Of a stretch of DNA of 42,436 nt, positions 8,749 to 17,375 are shown in pieces. Position 1 is the stretch's first letter; each line of letters begins with the position of its first letter. The stretch comes from Chlorobiota bacterium (GTDB taxonomy: Bacteria; Bacteroidota; Bacteroidia; Bacteroidales; Marinilabiliaceae): contig JAADEM010000057.1 of NCBI GenBank assembly GCA_013153405.1, positions 1 through 42,436 on the forward strand, in the 5' to 3' direction. A program made the translations under genes and the position numbers. A model generated the notes under the pieces. It saw only the letters and a program-made list of their open reading frames with translations, did not search any database and was not told where the DNA came from.

Positions 8749-10152
8749 TTATTTTTTAACCTGCTCCTGTATCCAGCCGGTTATGACCTTCAATAGCTCA
8801 GGTGAAAAAGTCTGTTCAATGGTTGAATATTCGGACGGCAACCCTGTTTCACACTCCTGAAAAAGATGATTCAGCCCTGCCATCTCTTTTACCGTAACAT
8901 CCTGATTACCTCCTTTAACCAACGCCTCCTTTATTGCCTTGAGGTTCACATCCGAATTTACCTGAAGATCCTTACTGCCGTTAATAGCAAGAACCGGACA
9001 TCTTACATTTTCAAGTACAGGAACAGGATCATATCTGATAAAATATAGCATCCAGGGTGATGTAAGTTGTTTCACCTGCATATCTGCATACTCATCTATA
9101 CTCATTCCCTGAATTGTTTCAGTTCCTGTCAGGCCGGGAAGTGCCTCTTTAAGGCAGGCCTTCAGCTCTTTTCTAAGCACATCAACATTACGGATTTGCT
9201 GTATCAGTTCATAAAGCTTTTTATTGATGTTCCCTGTTTTAACAATGTAATCGTCACCCATACCCATAGCGTGTGAAATAGCTGCCTGTTGTTGCAACAA
9301 CAAGGTGGCACCATTCACACCCGGAGCAGCCATTAAAACAATAAAATTCACGTTTTTTGTTCTGTTAGCAACCATAGGTGCTATCATACCTCCCTCGCTG
9401 TGACCGATAAGGCCTATATGTTTTTTATCAATCTCCTTTCGTGTGGTCAGATAGTTCACTGCTGCCACAACATCATTAGCAAGGTCGGCAGTAGTGGCAT
9501 TTTTTGCATCTCCGCCCGACTCTCCTGCACCCCTGTCATCAAATCTCAGCACTGCAATACCGTGCCGTGTCAGATAATCGGCAAGTACCAGAAACGGCTT
9601 ATGTCCCATTATCTCTTCATCCCTATTCTGCGAACCGCTGCCCGAGATCAGAACAACAGCAGGATATCTGCCTGATTTATCCGGAATGGTAAGAGTTCCT
9701 GCAAGGGTAATGCCGTCAGTTTTGTTTTCAAACTTTACATCTTCAGAATAATAAGGGTAAGGTGGTTCCGGCTCCTGCGGACGGGATGGTTTTTCCACTA
9801 CAGGTTCAGACCTGGTAAGTTTCAGCGGAAACGTAAAACCCGACTGTTTGAAATCACCTGCAAACATAGTGTCATTTTCCAGCTTCCCTTCGTATACTAT
9901 CCCCAATGCAGGAAGTTCAAATTTTATTTCAGGTTTCTGAAATGTTGTTTTTGTTACAGGAATCCCATTTGCACCCTGATCGGGACTGTCCATAGTAGAA
10001 ACAAAACCACTATCAGTCTGTGTTACATTAAAAACTATCCTGAGCTTACGCCCCATAACATCCATAACACCATTCCACTTTCCGGTTATGTCCTGTCCGC
10101 TGACAGATACGGCTAAACATACCAGAACAAAAGCAAGAAAAAACCTTTTCAT
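8749..10152 (-). CDS. Secreted alpha/beta hydrolase
   Basis: A protein of 467 residues. A signal peptide (1-19, ending 'VSVSGQ') precedes an N-terminal beta domain of about 100 residues ('ITGKWNGVMDVMGRKLRIVF'). A proline-rich hinge (about 118-128) leads into a hydrolase domain starting near 140. The nucleophile elbow is 'GHSEGG' with Ser252, the acid is probably Asp in 'INGSKDLQV', and His429 in 'GLNHLFQ' completes the triad. The layout fits the CocE/dienelactone-hydrolase-like 'alpha/beta hydrolase with N-terminal lipocalin-like domain' group seen in Bacteroidota. The ester or peptide substrate is unknown. Single gene with an ATG start; an imperfect minus-strand promoter element (TATCTTTA, at 10182-10175) lies upstream. 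Confidence 0.85.
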   Translation of the reverse strand: MKRFFLAFVLVCLAVSVSGQDITGKWNGVMDVMGRKLRIVFNVTQTDSGFVSTMDSPDQGANGIPVTKTTFQKPEIKFELPALGIVYEGKLENDTMFAGDFKQSGFTFPLKLTRSEPVVEKPSRPQEPEPPYPYYSEDVKFENKTDGITLAGTLTIPDKSGRYPAVVLISGSGSQNRDEEIMGHKPFLVLADYLTRHGIAVLRFDDRGAGESGGDAKNATTADLANDVVAAVNYLTTRKEIDKKHIGLIGHSEGGMIAPMVANRTKNVNFIVLMAAPGVNGATLLLQQQAAISHAMGMGDDYIVKTGNINKKLYELIQQIRNVDVLRKELKACLKEALPGLTGTETIQGMSIDEYADMQVKQLTSPWMLYFIRYDPVPVLENVRCPVLAINGSKDLQVNSDVNLKAIKEALVKGGNQDVTVKEMAGLNHLFQECETGLPSEYSTIEQTFSPELLKVITGWIQEQVKK

Positions 10153-10539
10153 AATATCAGAGTTTCGGTTCTTCTAAAGATACGAAAGTTTATAGACATT
10201 CGCCCCCATTTCGGGGCCGGACCAAAACCAAGGATAATTTCCAGCAAAGCTCAGTAAGAACCACACATTATTGCCCCGGGGCAGGAGTCCCCGGGATTAA
10301 AGAAGTTTAAACAAAACGCTGCCACGCCACTCCTGTTTTCTTATCGTCCAGCGACGCTTGTCAACCTCTATTGACATTTCAATCGGCAAGGTCTTTCAGA
10401 AACACGAAAACCTTTCAAGACCTTGCCGTTTCGAACAGAGTGAATAAACGGCAAGCGTCACGAGATGCAGATTGACGGGGTATAAACATCCGACCCCGAA
10501 TGGGGTCAGGCAACCCATTACCACGCCACTTCAGATTTA
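10153..10539. repeat. Gene-free block of palindromes and nested inverted repeats
   Basis: No plausible gene was found in these 387 bases. Visible structures are: CCCC-atttc-GGGG (10204-10216); a perfect 12-base palindrome TGCCCCGGGGCA (10272-10283); an exact 12-base inverted repeat CGGCAAGGTCTT / AAGACCTTGCCG (10384-10395 and 10417-10428); an outer imperfect pair (10351-10362 and 10450-10461, 10 of 12); and GACCCC-gaat-GGGGTC (10492-10507). The inner block is flanked by a direct repeat CCACGCCACT (10322-10331 and 10521-10530). It is richer in GC than the surroundings. It may be a small non-autonomous element or a structured RNA. Confidence 0.6.
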
Positions 10540-11133
10540 TTATCTTTGCGCTGCAATAACTTTTTCCGAAACATCAACTCCTGCTTTGAATGCCTTCAGG
10601 TTGATGTTTACAATATCCTCACCTTTACGTCCGAATATCTTCTTAATTCCGAACTCAAGCATTTCGTACGGAATATCCAGGAACGGTGCTGCTGCCCCCA
10701 GCATAACAATATTTCCGGCTCTGGCTGTTCCGCACTCCTTTGCTATCTTATCGGCATCAACAAGCACAAGGTTCTTATGCTTTTTCAATTCAGCAAAAAG
10801 CGCCTCCTCGTCAGGATAATCAGGAATATTTTTATAAGGTGTTATATTTGTCACAATCCACCCGTCCGGACTTAAAAACGGGATATAACGCAGTGCCTCC
10901 ATCGGCTCCACCGAAAGTATCAGGTCTGCCCTTTTATGAGAGATAAGGTCAGAATATATGGTGTCGGATGAGATACGAAGGTTGGCCTGCACATCGCCTC
11001 CTCTCTGACTCATTCCGTGAACTTCGGACTGCTTCAGATTCAATCCCGATTCCAGTGCCGCCATTCCGATAATTGCCGAGATGGAAAGTATTCCCTGTCC
11101 GCCAACACCTGAAATTATTATATCTTTTTTCAT
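10540..11133 (-). CDS. iorB: Indolepyruvate ferredoxin oxidoreductase, beta subunit
   Basis: A protein of 197 residues. The N-terminus 'IIISGVGGQGILSISAIIG' and the motif 'SEVHGMSQRGGDVQANLRIS' are the conserved signature of the gamma/IorB-type subunit of 2-oxoacid:ferredoxin oxidoreductases. With IorA it oxidatively decarboxylates aryl pyruvates (from Trp, Phe and Tyr transamination) to aryl-CoA esters, reducing ferredoxin; this is cytoplasmic and oxygen-sensitive in characterised members. It starts 41 bases after iorA ends, on the same strand, so the two form an operon. Length is typical. ATG start. Confidence 0.93.
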   Translation of the reverse strand: MKKDIIISGVGGQGILSISAIIGMAALESGLNLKQSEVHGMSQRGGDVQANLRISSDTIYSDLISHKRADLILSVEPMEALRYIPFLSPDGWIVTNITPYKNIPDYPDEEALFAELKKHKNLVLVDADKIAKECGTARAGNIVMLGAAAPFLDIPYEMLEFGIKKIFGRKGEDIVNINLKAFKAGVDVSEKVIAAQR

Positions 11134-11174
11134 TGATGTCTGATTTTTGAATATGATACTTTATTTTTTTATAG

Positions 11175-12782
11175 TTACACTCGTTTCCCCGCTACTTTAT
11201 TTCTCTTTTTACGGGCAAGTGTCTGAATACACTCACGTCGCGGAATGATAACCGAAACTCCTTTGTATTCAAATTCTTCTTTCATCATCTTAACCATTTC
11301 ATCGTGATTCTTGCGATGAGGTACCACTACCCTGATATGATCAGGATCAACACCTATTCCTTCACATATACTTTCAAGACGATTTTCAGCGGCTGAATGC
11401 TGTCCACCTGTCATTGCTGTGGTAAGATTGTCGCTGATGATCACTGTTATGGGTGTATTCTCTGAAACTGCATCAAGCAGGCCGGTCATACCGCTGTGAG
11501 TAAATGTTGAATCACCGATAACAGCTACTGCAGGATGCAAACCTGCATCGGCAGCTCCTTTTGCCATTGTAATGGATGCTCCCATATCAACACATGAGTT
11601 TATTGACTCATATGGCGGCAATGCACCTAAAGTGTAACAACCGATATCGGCAAAAACGTGTCCGTCACCGTAATCCTCGAGTGCAACATTAAGTGCGGAA
11701 TATGCATCACGGTGTCCACATCCGACACACAATGAAGGCGGACGCGGAACTACTATGTCCGGTACATCCTCCTGCTCGGGCACTTCAAATCCCAGGGCCT
11801 TGCCCACAAGGTCAGGATTAAGTTCACCTATCCGCGGCAAAGTTCCGTCGAGACGGCCGTGAACAGTTTTTCCCTTGCGGAAATATCCGGCCAGGAGCTC
11901 CTCTATCATCGGATACCCTTCTTCAAGCACCAGCAACTCTTCAACTTTCTCTTCAAATTCTGCTATTCTGTTTCGGGGCATAGGATACTGACCTATTTTC
12001 ATCACAGGATACTCACAACCATCCGGGAAATTCTCCATCAGGTAATTGTATGTGATACCGCAGGCAATTATTCCAAGCTTTTTGTTTGGACCGTCAATAA
12101 AACGGTTGTATTCCGAATTTGCCGACGACTCTTCAAATTTCGGTCTTGCCTCAACAAGCTTTTTGTATCTCTTTTTAGCAATTGAAGGCAACAATATAAA
12201 TTGTTTCAGATCTTTCGGCAATGTAAGCTCATTCTGCGGCACCTCCTCTTTTCTTAATATTCCCGAACGGGAGTGGGAAAGCCGAGTAGTTATTCTGAGC
12301 ATAACAGGGACTTCAAGTTCTTCGCTTAACCGGAATCCGAAATATGCCATATCGTAGGCCTCCTGCTGATTAGTCGGCTCAAGAATCGGTATCTGGGCAA
12401 ATTTCCCGTAATACCTTGAGTCCTGCTCATTCTGTGATGAATGCATCGAAGGATCATCGGCAACGGTTATCAGCAGTCCGCCATTGATACCTGTGATGGC
12501 TGAATTCATAAAGGCATCGGCTGCCACATTCAGACCTACGTGCTTCATACAAACCATAGCCCGCTTGCCCGAATAGGACATACCGAGTGCCGCTTCCATA
12601 GCGGTCTTCTCATTAGCCGACCATTGCGAATGAATATTTTTTTGTTGTGCCTGTTCAGAATCCTGAACATATTCGGTGATCTCGGTAGATGGAGTTCCCG
12701 GGTAAGCATAAACACCCGATACTCCTCCGTCGATTGCGCCCTGAGCTATTGCTTCGGCACCAAGTAAAAGTAATTTTTCCAT
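11175..12782 (-). CDS. iorA: Indolepyruvate ferredoxin oxidoreductase, alpha subunit (no ferredoxin domain)
   Basis: A protein of 535 residues. The N-terminal pyrimidine-binding half contains 'GVYAYPGTPSTEI' and 'ANEKTAMEAALGMSY'. The C-terminal thiamine-diphosphate half contains 'PSLCVGCGHRD', 'ADIGCYTLGALPPY' and 'VIGDSTFTHSGMTGLLDAV'. Archaeal IorA is longer (I recall about 600-650 residues) and ends in a 2[4Fe-4S] ferredoxin module. Here the protein stops soon after 'IPRREC', and no CxxCxxC cluster motifs follow in the protein or in the 41-base gap before iorB. Electrons may therefore pass differently or through a separate ferredoxin. It heads the iorAB operon. ATG start; an imperfect TATATTCG element lies upstream. 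Confidence 0.93.
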   Translation of the reverse strand: MEKLLLLGAEAIAQGAIDGGVSGVYAYPGTPSTEITEYVQDSEQAQQKNIHSQWSANEKTAMEAALGMSYSGKRAMVCMKHVGLNVAADAFMNSAITGINGGLLITVADDPSMHSSQNEQDSRYYGKFAQIPILEPTNQQEAYDMAYFGFRLSEELEVPVMLRITTRLSHSRSGILRKEEVPQNELTLPKDLKQFILLPSIAKKRYKKLVEARPKFEESSANSEYNRFIDGPNKKLGIIACGITYNYLMENFPDGCEYPVMKIGQYPMPRNRIAEFEEKVEELLVLEEGYPMIEELLAGYFRKGKTVHGRLDGTLPRIGELNPDLVGKALGFEVPEQEDVPDIVVPRPPSLCVGCGHRDAYSALNVALEDYGDGHVFADIGCYTLGALPPYESINSCVDMGASITMAKGAADAGLHPAVAVIGDSTFTHSGMTGLLDAVSENTPITVIISDNLTTAMTGGQHSAAENRLESICEGIGVDPDHIRVVVPHRKNHDEMVKMMKEEFEYKGVSVIIPRRECIQTLARKKRNKVAGKRV

Positions 12783-12903
12783 ATCGTAAACTTCAGTTTC
12801 AATTTAAAACTAAAACACTCTGTTCACGAATATAGTAAATATCCTACACCTTTATAAATGACTTTTATCAGAGGTTACGGATTGAAAGGCAAATTACCAT
12901 ATG

Positions 12904-13314
12904 TTATGAAACAATAGTAACGACTATTTTTCTTGGTCCGCCATAATCGCGGAATTCACACAGGTAAATCCCCTGCCACGTCCCGAGATTCAGGCGGCCG
13001 CTTGTTATGGGTATAGTAACAGATGAACCGATAAGTGAAGATTTAGCATGTGCCGGCATATCATCATCCCCCTCAAGGGTGTGAACATATCCCGGATCTC
13101 GGGCAGGAACAACATTATCCAGAATATAATCCATATCCCTGCGCACACTAGGATCGGCATTTTCGTTAAGTGTCAATCCTGCCGAAGTATGTTTAATGAA
13201 CACCTGCAGCAATCCCGCATCCGGCAACTCCGGAAGGCGTGAAACAATGTGACTTGTTATAAGATGGCATCCACGCTTAAAAGCAGAAAGAGTAAATTCA
13301 GTTTGTTGTACCAT
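12904..13314 (-). CDS. YjbQ/UPF0047 family protein
   Basis: A protein of 136 residues matching the YjbQ family over its full length: 'GLLQVFIKHTSAGLTLNENADPSVRRDMDYILD', 'HTLEGDDDMPAHAKSSLIGSSVTIPI' and 'GRLNLGTWQGIYLCEFRDYGGPRKIVVTI' (given as family markers at about 35-67, 79-104 and 106-134). The His and Glu residues of these blocks form the family's conserved site. Members are annotated as secondary thiamine-phosphate synthases on the basis of weak activity; the physiological role is unsettled. The ATG lies only about five bases from a TTGG/CCAA tetranucleotide array that occupies the whole 5' region, so no ribosome-binding site of normal type is present. Confidence 0.9.
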   Translation of the reverse strand: MVQQTEFTLSAFKRGCHLITSHIVSRLPELPDAGLLQVFIKHTSAGLTLNENADPSVRRDMDYILDNVVPARDPGYVHTLEGDDDMPAHAKSSLIGSSVTIPITSGRLNLGTWQGIYLCEFRDYGGPRKIVVTIVS

Positions 13315-13319
13315 TTTTT

Positions 13320-13445
13320 GGTTTTTAGTTGGTTGGTTAATTGGTTAGTTGGTTAGTTAGTTAGTTCGTTGGTTGGTTAGTTGGTTGGTTAGTTGGTTGG
13401 TTAATTGGTTGGTTAATTGGTTGGTTGATTGGTTGGTTGATTGGG
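13320..13445. repeat. TTGG/CCAA tetranucleotide-type tandem array
   Basis: About 125 bases consist almost wholly of GGTT-based units, often in 12-base blocks TTGGTTGGTTAA or TTGGTTGGTTGA, with a few variants (AGTT, CGTT). It lies directly 5' of the YjbQ gene, which reads leftwards, so on the message it reads as repeated AACC. Such arrays change length by slippage in other bacteria. Confidence 0.85.
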
Positions 13446-13510
13446 TAAACTTCCTCGCTCTGCTACGGAAATATTAATTAAAGCTAACATCATCACAAGC
13501 ATTAATAACT

Positions 13511-13558
13511 AAAAACCATTAACCAAACAACCAAAAACTAAGAACTAAGAACCAACCA
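13511..13558. repeat. CCAA-rich run opposite in polarity to the TTGG array
   Basis: The run has units such as AACCATTAACCAAACAACC and ACTAAGAACTAAGAACC and ends beside the stop codon of the dehydrogenase gene. It is the opposite strand polarity to the array at 13320-13445 and could pair with it as a large imperfect hairpin across a 65-base spacer. The similar run near 3595-3616 also abuts a stop codon. Confidence 0.5.
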
Positions 13559-13563
13559 CAATC

Positions 13564-14553
13564 TTATAATTTCATTTTCCAGTTATCCCAGACTTCACGA
13601 TTTACTATATTCGGCGGTATTTCACCGCTAAAAGCAGCTTTGATGTTCTGCGCCACAACACGCGACATCTCTTCACGTGCCTCCATTGTTGCCGACCCCA
13701 GGTGTGGCATCACAACCACATTCTTCATGTCAAGGAACTCCTGCGGAATATTCGGTTCATTTTCAAAAACATCTAAACCCGCACCTGCAATCATTTCATC
13801 CTGAAGTGCCTTTATCAATTCCTGCTCTTTTACCACTGCCCCTCTGGCAGTATTTATCAGATAGGCCGTATCCTTCATCATTTCAAACTCCTTCTCTCCC
13901 ATCATTCCTTTTGTTTCCGGCGTCAGCGGCACATTCAGTGAAACATAATCAGATGTTTTAAGCAATTCATCAAACGGAACCCAACGAACATTGAGCTGTT
14001 TCTCTGTATCATCACTCAGCTTATGGCGGTTATAATACACAACCTTCATTCCTGAAGCAACAGCCCTGCGTGCAACAGCCCGTCCTATAGCTCCCATACC
14101 TATTATTCCAAGTTGTTTGCCTACCAAGGTGGATGACAAATTACGCATCACACCCCATTTCAACGGCTCGGGCGATTTCAATCGCTCATTCATTTCCACA
14201 ACCCTTCGTGCCACAGCCAGCATCAGTGCAAAAGCAAGCTCTGCTGTCGGCTCTGTTACCGGATTGGGGCAGTTAGTAACAAGTATCCCTTTCTTTGTGC
14301 AAAAATCGACATCAATATTGTCGTAGCCCGCACCGTAGTTGGCGATCATTTTCAGATCTACAGCTTTTTCAATATCAGAATTTTCAAGCTTCATCCCGAA
14401 AATGGAGACTATAACATCAGTATCAATTATTTGTTCCAAAAACTCCTCCCGGTTATGCTTCTTTCCCGACGGAAAAACGATATCCCAATTCTCAAGAACA
14501 CTATAAAACCCTTCTTTGGGTATGTTTACCGGTACAACTACTTTATTTTTCAC
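13564..14553 (-). CDS. D-2-hydroxyacid dehydrogenase (NAD(P)-dependent)
   Basis: A protein of about 329 residues. The Rossmann motif 'GKQLGIIGMGAIGRAVARRA' is near 145-165. The three catalytic residues of the family are visible: Arg in 'NTARGAVV', Glu in 'VFENEPNIP' and His in 'MPHLGSAT'. The family covers glyoxylate/hydroxypyruvate reductases, phosphoglycerate dehydrogenases and related enzymes; nothing here fixes the substrate, and there is no C-terminal ACT domain as in long SerA proteins. No ATG is available at the N-terminus: the candidates are GTG at 14553 (giving MKNKVVVPV) and TTG at 14559. I prefer the GTG. Neighbours give no pathway hint. Confidence 0.88.
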   Translation of the reverse strand: MKNKVVVPVNIPKEGFYSVLENWDIVFPSGKKHNREEFLEQIIDTDVIVSIFGMKLENSDIEKAVDLKMIANYGAGYDNIDVDFCTKKGILVTNCPNPVTEPTAELAFALMLAVARRVVEMNERLKSPEPLKWGVMRNLSSTLVGKQLGIIGMGAIGRAVARRAVASGMKVVYYNRHKLSDDTEKQLNVRWVPFDELLKTSDYVSLNVPLTPETKGMMGEKEFEMMKDTAYLINTARGAVVKEQELIKALQDEMIAGAGLDVFENEPNIPQEFLDMKNVVVMPHLGSATMEAREEMSRVVAQNIKAAFSGEIPPNIVNREVWDNWKMKL

Positions 14554-14785
14554 TATCAATAAATTTAATCAGTTTAAATTGTCACTACCACAAAACTAAC
14601 CATATTTTTAATCCGATTAAATTTTTTAAATATATAAACACCATAAACTAACAAATACAGCTCGTTGCCTCCTTTTGATATAAACCGGCAAATAAATCTG
14701 CACAAAATAAAAACGATTACATTAACGTTTTTTAATATAATAATTTGATTTGTATTATATTCGCATTCAGCATTGAAATTATTAT

Positions 14786-17230
14786 ATGGGTACCAGATAT
14801 ACACTTTTTCTATTAATTCTGACATTATGTTTTACTGCCGGAATAAAAGGGCAGAATACTGTTGTAATAACTGGTACCATAACCGATTCTGCTGGCATTC
14901 CCGTTGAGCAGGTAAACATTGTGATAAAAGGAACCACTGCAGGGACCATTACCGATAAAAAAGGAAGGTTTACTATTCGTACCAAACCTGTTTATCCCAT
15001 CACTCTGCAAATTTCATCTGTAGGATATAATACAAAAGAGTATACGATAAATAAAGGAGATAAAACCTCAGACATAAAAATAGGACTGACCATAAAAAAT
15101 GAGCAAATTGCTGAAGTAAATGTAAAAGGAGACAGAACGAACGGCTCTTTGACAAAAATAGATGCAAATCTGGCAAATGTATTACCTGATGCAGGAGGCG
15201 GGAATATAGAAGGCCTTGTTAAAACCCAGCTTGGAGTTACATCGAACAATGAATTAAGCTCATCGTACAGAGTAAGAGGAGGCAACTATGATGAAAATCT
15301 GGTTTATGTAAATGACATAGAAGTATACAGGCCGTTTCTGATACGTGCAGGACAACAGGAAGGATTAAGTTTCGTCAATCCGGATCTTGTTTCATCTGTT
15401 AAATTTTCACCAGGTGGTTTCAATACCGAATACGGAGATAAAATGTCATCGGTTCTTGATATTAAATACAAGCAACCTGAAGAATTTGCTGGTAGTGCCT
15501 CGGTTAGCCTGCTGGGTGCCACCGCCCATGTGGAAGGAACTGACAAAAACAAAAAACTTAGTTATATTGCGGGCATAAGGTATAAAACAAATAAATACAT
15601 GCTTGGAACGATGGATGTATCAGGAGATTATAATCCTGATTTTTTCGATGCACAAGCTTATCTTACTTATCATTTCAACAAAACCTGGATGCTGGAAGGA
15701 CTTGGATATTACTCACGTAATTCCTATAACTTTATACCTGAAGACAGAGAGACTGAATTCGGCACTATCAATGAAGCCAAAAAACTAAAAATATATTTTG
15801 AAGGAGAGGAAAAAGACCTGTTCAATACCGGTTTTGCCTCTGTTGCACTCACCCATTTACGTAATACAAAAAACCGGTACAAAGTCCTTGTGTCGGCTTT
15901 CAGAACTGTTGAAGAAGAAACTTACGATATTCTGGGACAATACTGGTTACAGGAGATGGATAAGGTACAGGAAGAGGAACAATATGAGGAAGGCGTAAGT
16001 AACATAGGTGTAGGCAGCTATCTTCAGCATGCCAGAAACTCTCTTGTTGGTGATGTGCAAAACATAGCCTTAAGAGGCAAACATCGTTTCAACGAACACC
16101 TTGTAACATGGCAGGTTAAATACCAGCATGAATCCTTTTCAGATTACATAAATGAATGGGAAATGCAGGATTCGGCCGGTTACTCAATACCTTCCAGCCC
16201 CGAAAAACTGGAACTTGCCTATTCTCTGAATATGGATATTGATATCAGTACTCACAGAATGACAGGATATTTACAGGATGAATATCAATGGAAAACAGAT
16301 GCAGGAAACCTGTTTTTTAATTACGGTGTCAGATTTAATTACTGGTCGTTTAATAACGAATTATTAATATCACCAAGAGCAAATGTTAGTTTCATTCCTG
16401 CCGACAAACAGAATCTCAGGTTAAGAGCATCGGTAGGTGTATATGACCAAAGCCCGTTCTACAAAGAACTACGACTGCCCGACGGCACAATTAATCATGA
16501 TATTAAAGCACAAAAATCAATACATTATGTTCTCGGAGGCGATCTGTACTTTAATATTAATGAGAAACCATTCAAATTTACCACTGAAGCTTATTACAAA
16601 CATATGAAAGATCTTATCCCTTACTACATTGATAATGTAAGAATAAGATATACCGGGGTAAACAGCGCAAAAGGCTATGCAACAGGTATAGACATGAAGG
16701 TAAGCGGGGAATTGGTGAAAGGACTGGAATCGTGGGCCACTCTGTCGGTTATGCAAACCAAAGAAGACATACTGAACGATTTTTACATTGAAACCGATGA
16801 AGACGGAAACCAACACATTGTTTATCCCGGCTACATTCCAAGACCTTCCGACCAACGAGTTAACTTTTCATTATTTTTTCAGGATTACCTTCCACAAAAC
16901 CCGACATTTAAAGTACACCTGAATATGATATTCGGGTCCGGACTTCCCTTTGGGCCTCCACGTTCTCCGAGATATAAGGCCACTTTACGCATGCCTCCGT
17001 ACCGGAGAGTTGATATTGGTTTCTCAAAGGATTTCACATCTGTTTTCGATAAAAACAGAAAAAATAAAACATTCAAACGTTTCTGGGTAGGACTCGAAAT
17101 TTTTAATCTTTTCAACATTAACAATACAATATCGTATTTCTGGGTAACAGATGTCGATAACCGGCAGTATGCAGTTCCAAACTATCTTACTTCACGACGC
17201 ATAAACTTAAATTTACACGCTGAGTTTTAA
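14786..17230 (+). CDS. TonB-dependent outer-membrane receptor with CarboxypepD_reg domain
   Basis: A protein of 814 residues. A signal peptide (1-22, ending 'GIKGQ') is followed by a carboxypeptidase-regulatory-like beta domain (about 25-105, 'VVITGTITDSAGIPVEQVNI'), a plug domain (about 120-235) containing 'SSSYRVRGGNYDENLVYVNDIEVYRP' in part and 'VNPDLVSSVKFSPGGFNTEYGDKMSSVLDI', and a 22-strand-type barrel ending in an aromatic C-terminus 'RINLNLHAEF'. It takes up a ligand across the outer membrane using TonB energy. It is shorter than typical SusC proteins and no susD gene follows, so a glycan-uptake locus is not indicated; siderophore, cofactor or peptide are equally possible. ATG start; an imperfect TATATTCG element lies at 14756-14763. 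Confidence 0.92.
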   Translation: MGTRYTLFLLILTLCFTAGIKGQNTVVITGTITDSAGIPVEQVNIVIKGTTAGTITDKKGRFTIRTKPVYPITLQISSVGYNTKEYTINKGDKTSDIKIGLTIKNEQIAEVNVKGDRTNGSLTKIDANLANVLPDAGGGNIEGLVKTQLGVTSNNELSSSYRVRGGNYDENLVYVNDIEVYRPFLIRAGQQEGLSFVNPDLVSSVKFSPGGFNTEYGDKMSSVLDIKYKQPEEFAGSASVSLLGATAHVEGTDKNKKLSYIAGIRYKTNKYMLGTMDVSGDYNPDFFDAQAYLTYHFNKTWMLEGLGYYSRNSYNFIPEDRETEFGTINEAKKLKIYFEGEEKDLFNTGFASVALTHLRNTKNRYKVLVSAFRTVEEETYDILGQYWLQEMDKVQEEEQYEEGVSNIGVGSYLQHARNSLVGDVQNIALRGKHRFNEHLVTWQVKYQHESFSDYINEWEMQDSAGYSIPSSPEKLELAYSLNMDIDISTHRMTGYLQDEYQWKTDAGNLFFNYGVRFNYWSFNNELLISPRANVSFIPADKQNLRLRASVGVYDQSPFYKELRLPDGTINHDIKAQKSIHYVLGGDLYFNINEKPFKFTTEAYYKHMKDLIPYYIDNVRIRYTGVNSAKGYATGIDMKVSGELVKGLESWATLSVMQTKEDILNDFYIETDEDGNQHIVYPGYIPRPSDQRVNFSLFFQDYLPQNPTFKVHLNMIFGSGLPFGPPRSPRYKATLRMPPYRRVDIGFSKDFTSVFDKNRKNKTFKRFWVGLEIFNLFNINNTISYFWVTDVDNRQYAVPNYLTSRRINLNLHAEF

Positions 17231-17241
17231 TTGATTCCTAT

Positions 17242-17261
17242 CTGGTTGAATCCTCAACCGG
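17242..17261 (+). terminator. Stem-loop after the TonB-dependent receptor gene
   Basis: CTGGTTGA and TCAACCGG pair around the loop ATCC (8 bp including one G-T wobble). No clear T-run follows, so termination strength is uncertain. Confidence 0.35.
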
Positions 17262-17326
17262 AGATTTGCATTATTACACTGATAAAACTCATCATCTTTT
17301 AATATCGCTTTTTAAAAGAATAAACC

Positions 17327-17334
17327 TAAATTTG
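17327..17334 (+). promoter_or_regulatory. Bacteroidota -7 element (TAAATTTG) for ornithine aminotransferase
   Basis: A perfect match to TAnnTTTG, 41 bases before the ATG. No TTTG is found at the expected upstream distance, so only the -7 part is supported. Confidence 0.4.
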
Positions 17335-17375
17335 CCTTTAAACACACTAATATTAAAACCAAAAACTGAATTGTT

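Noticed and set aside
10153-10539. A tRNA or other known RNA gene in the palindrome-rich gap
   Set aside because: The stems do not form a cloverleaf, there is no T-loop GTTCRANNC, and no known RNA family is recognisable.
10541-10548. Plus-strand TATCTTTG promoter-like element
   Set aside because: It falls in the last codons of iorB, and there is no downstream plus-strand gene; the match is explained by coding sequence.
10472-11133. Overlapping plus-strand ORFs opposite iorB
   Set aside because: They are shadows of iorB, which has unambiguous motifs on the minus strand.
13320-13445. A CRISPR array
   Set aside because: The units are 4-12 bases long without unique spacers; this is a simple tandem repeat.
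14574-14825. 83-codon minus-strand ORF upstream of the dehydrogenase
   Set aside because: It overlaps the start and promoter region of the TonB-dependent receptor gene and has low-complexity, AT-driven composition.
14786-17230. A SusC/SusD polysaccharide utilisation locus
   Set aside because: The receptor is short for SusC, no susD follows, and no glycoside hydrolase lies nearby.
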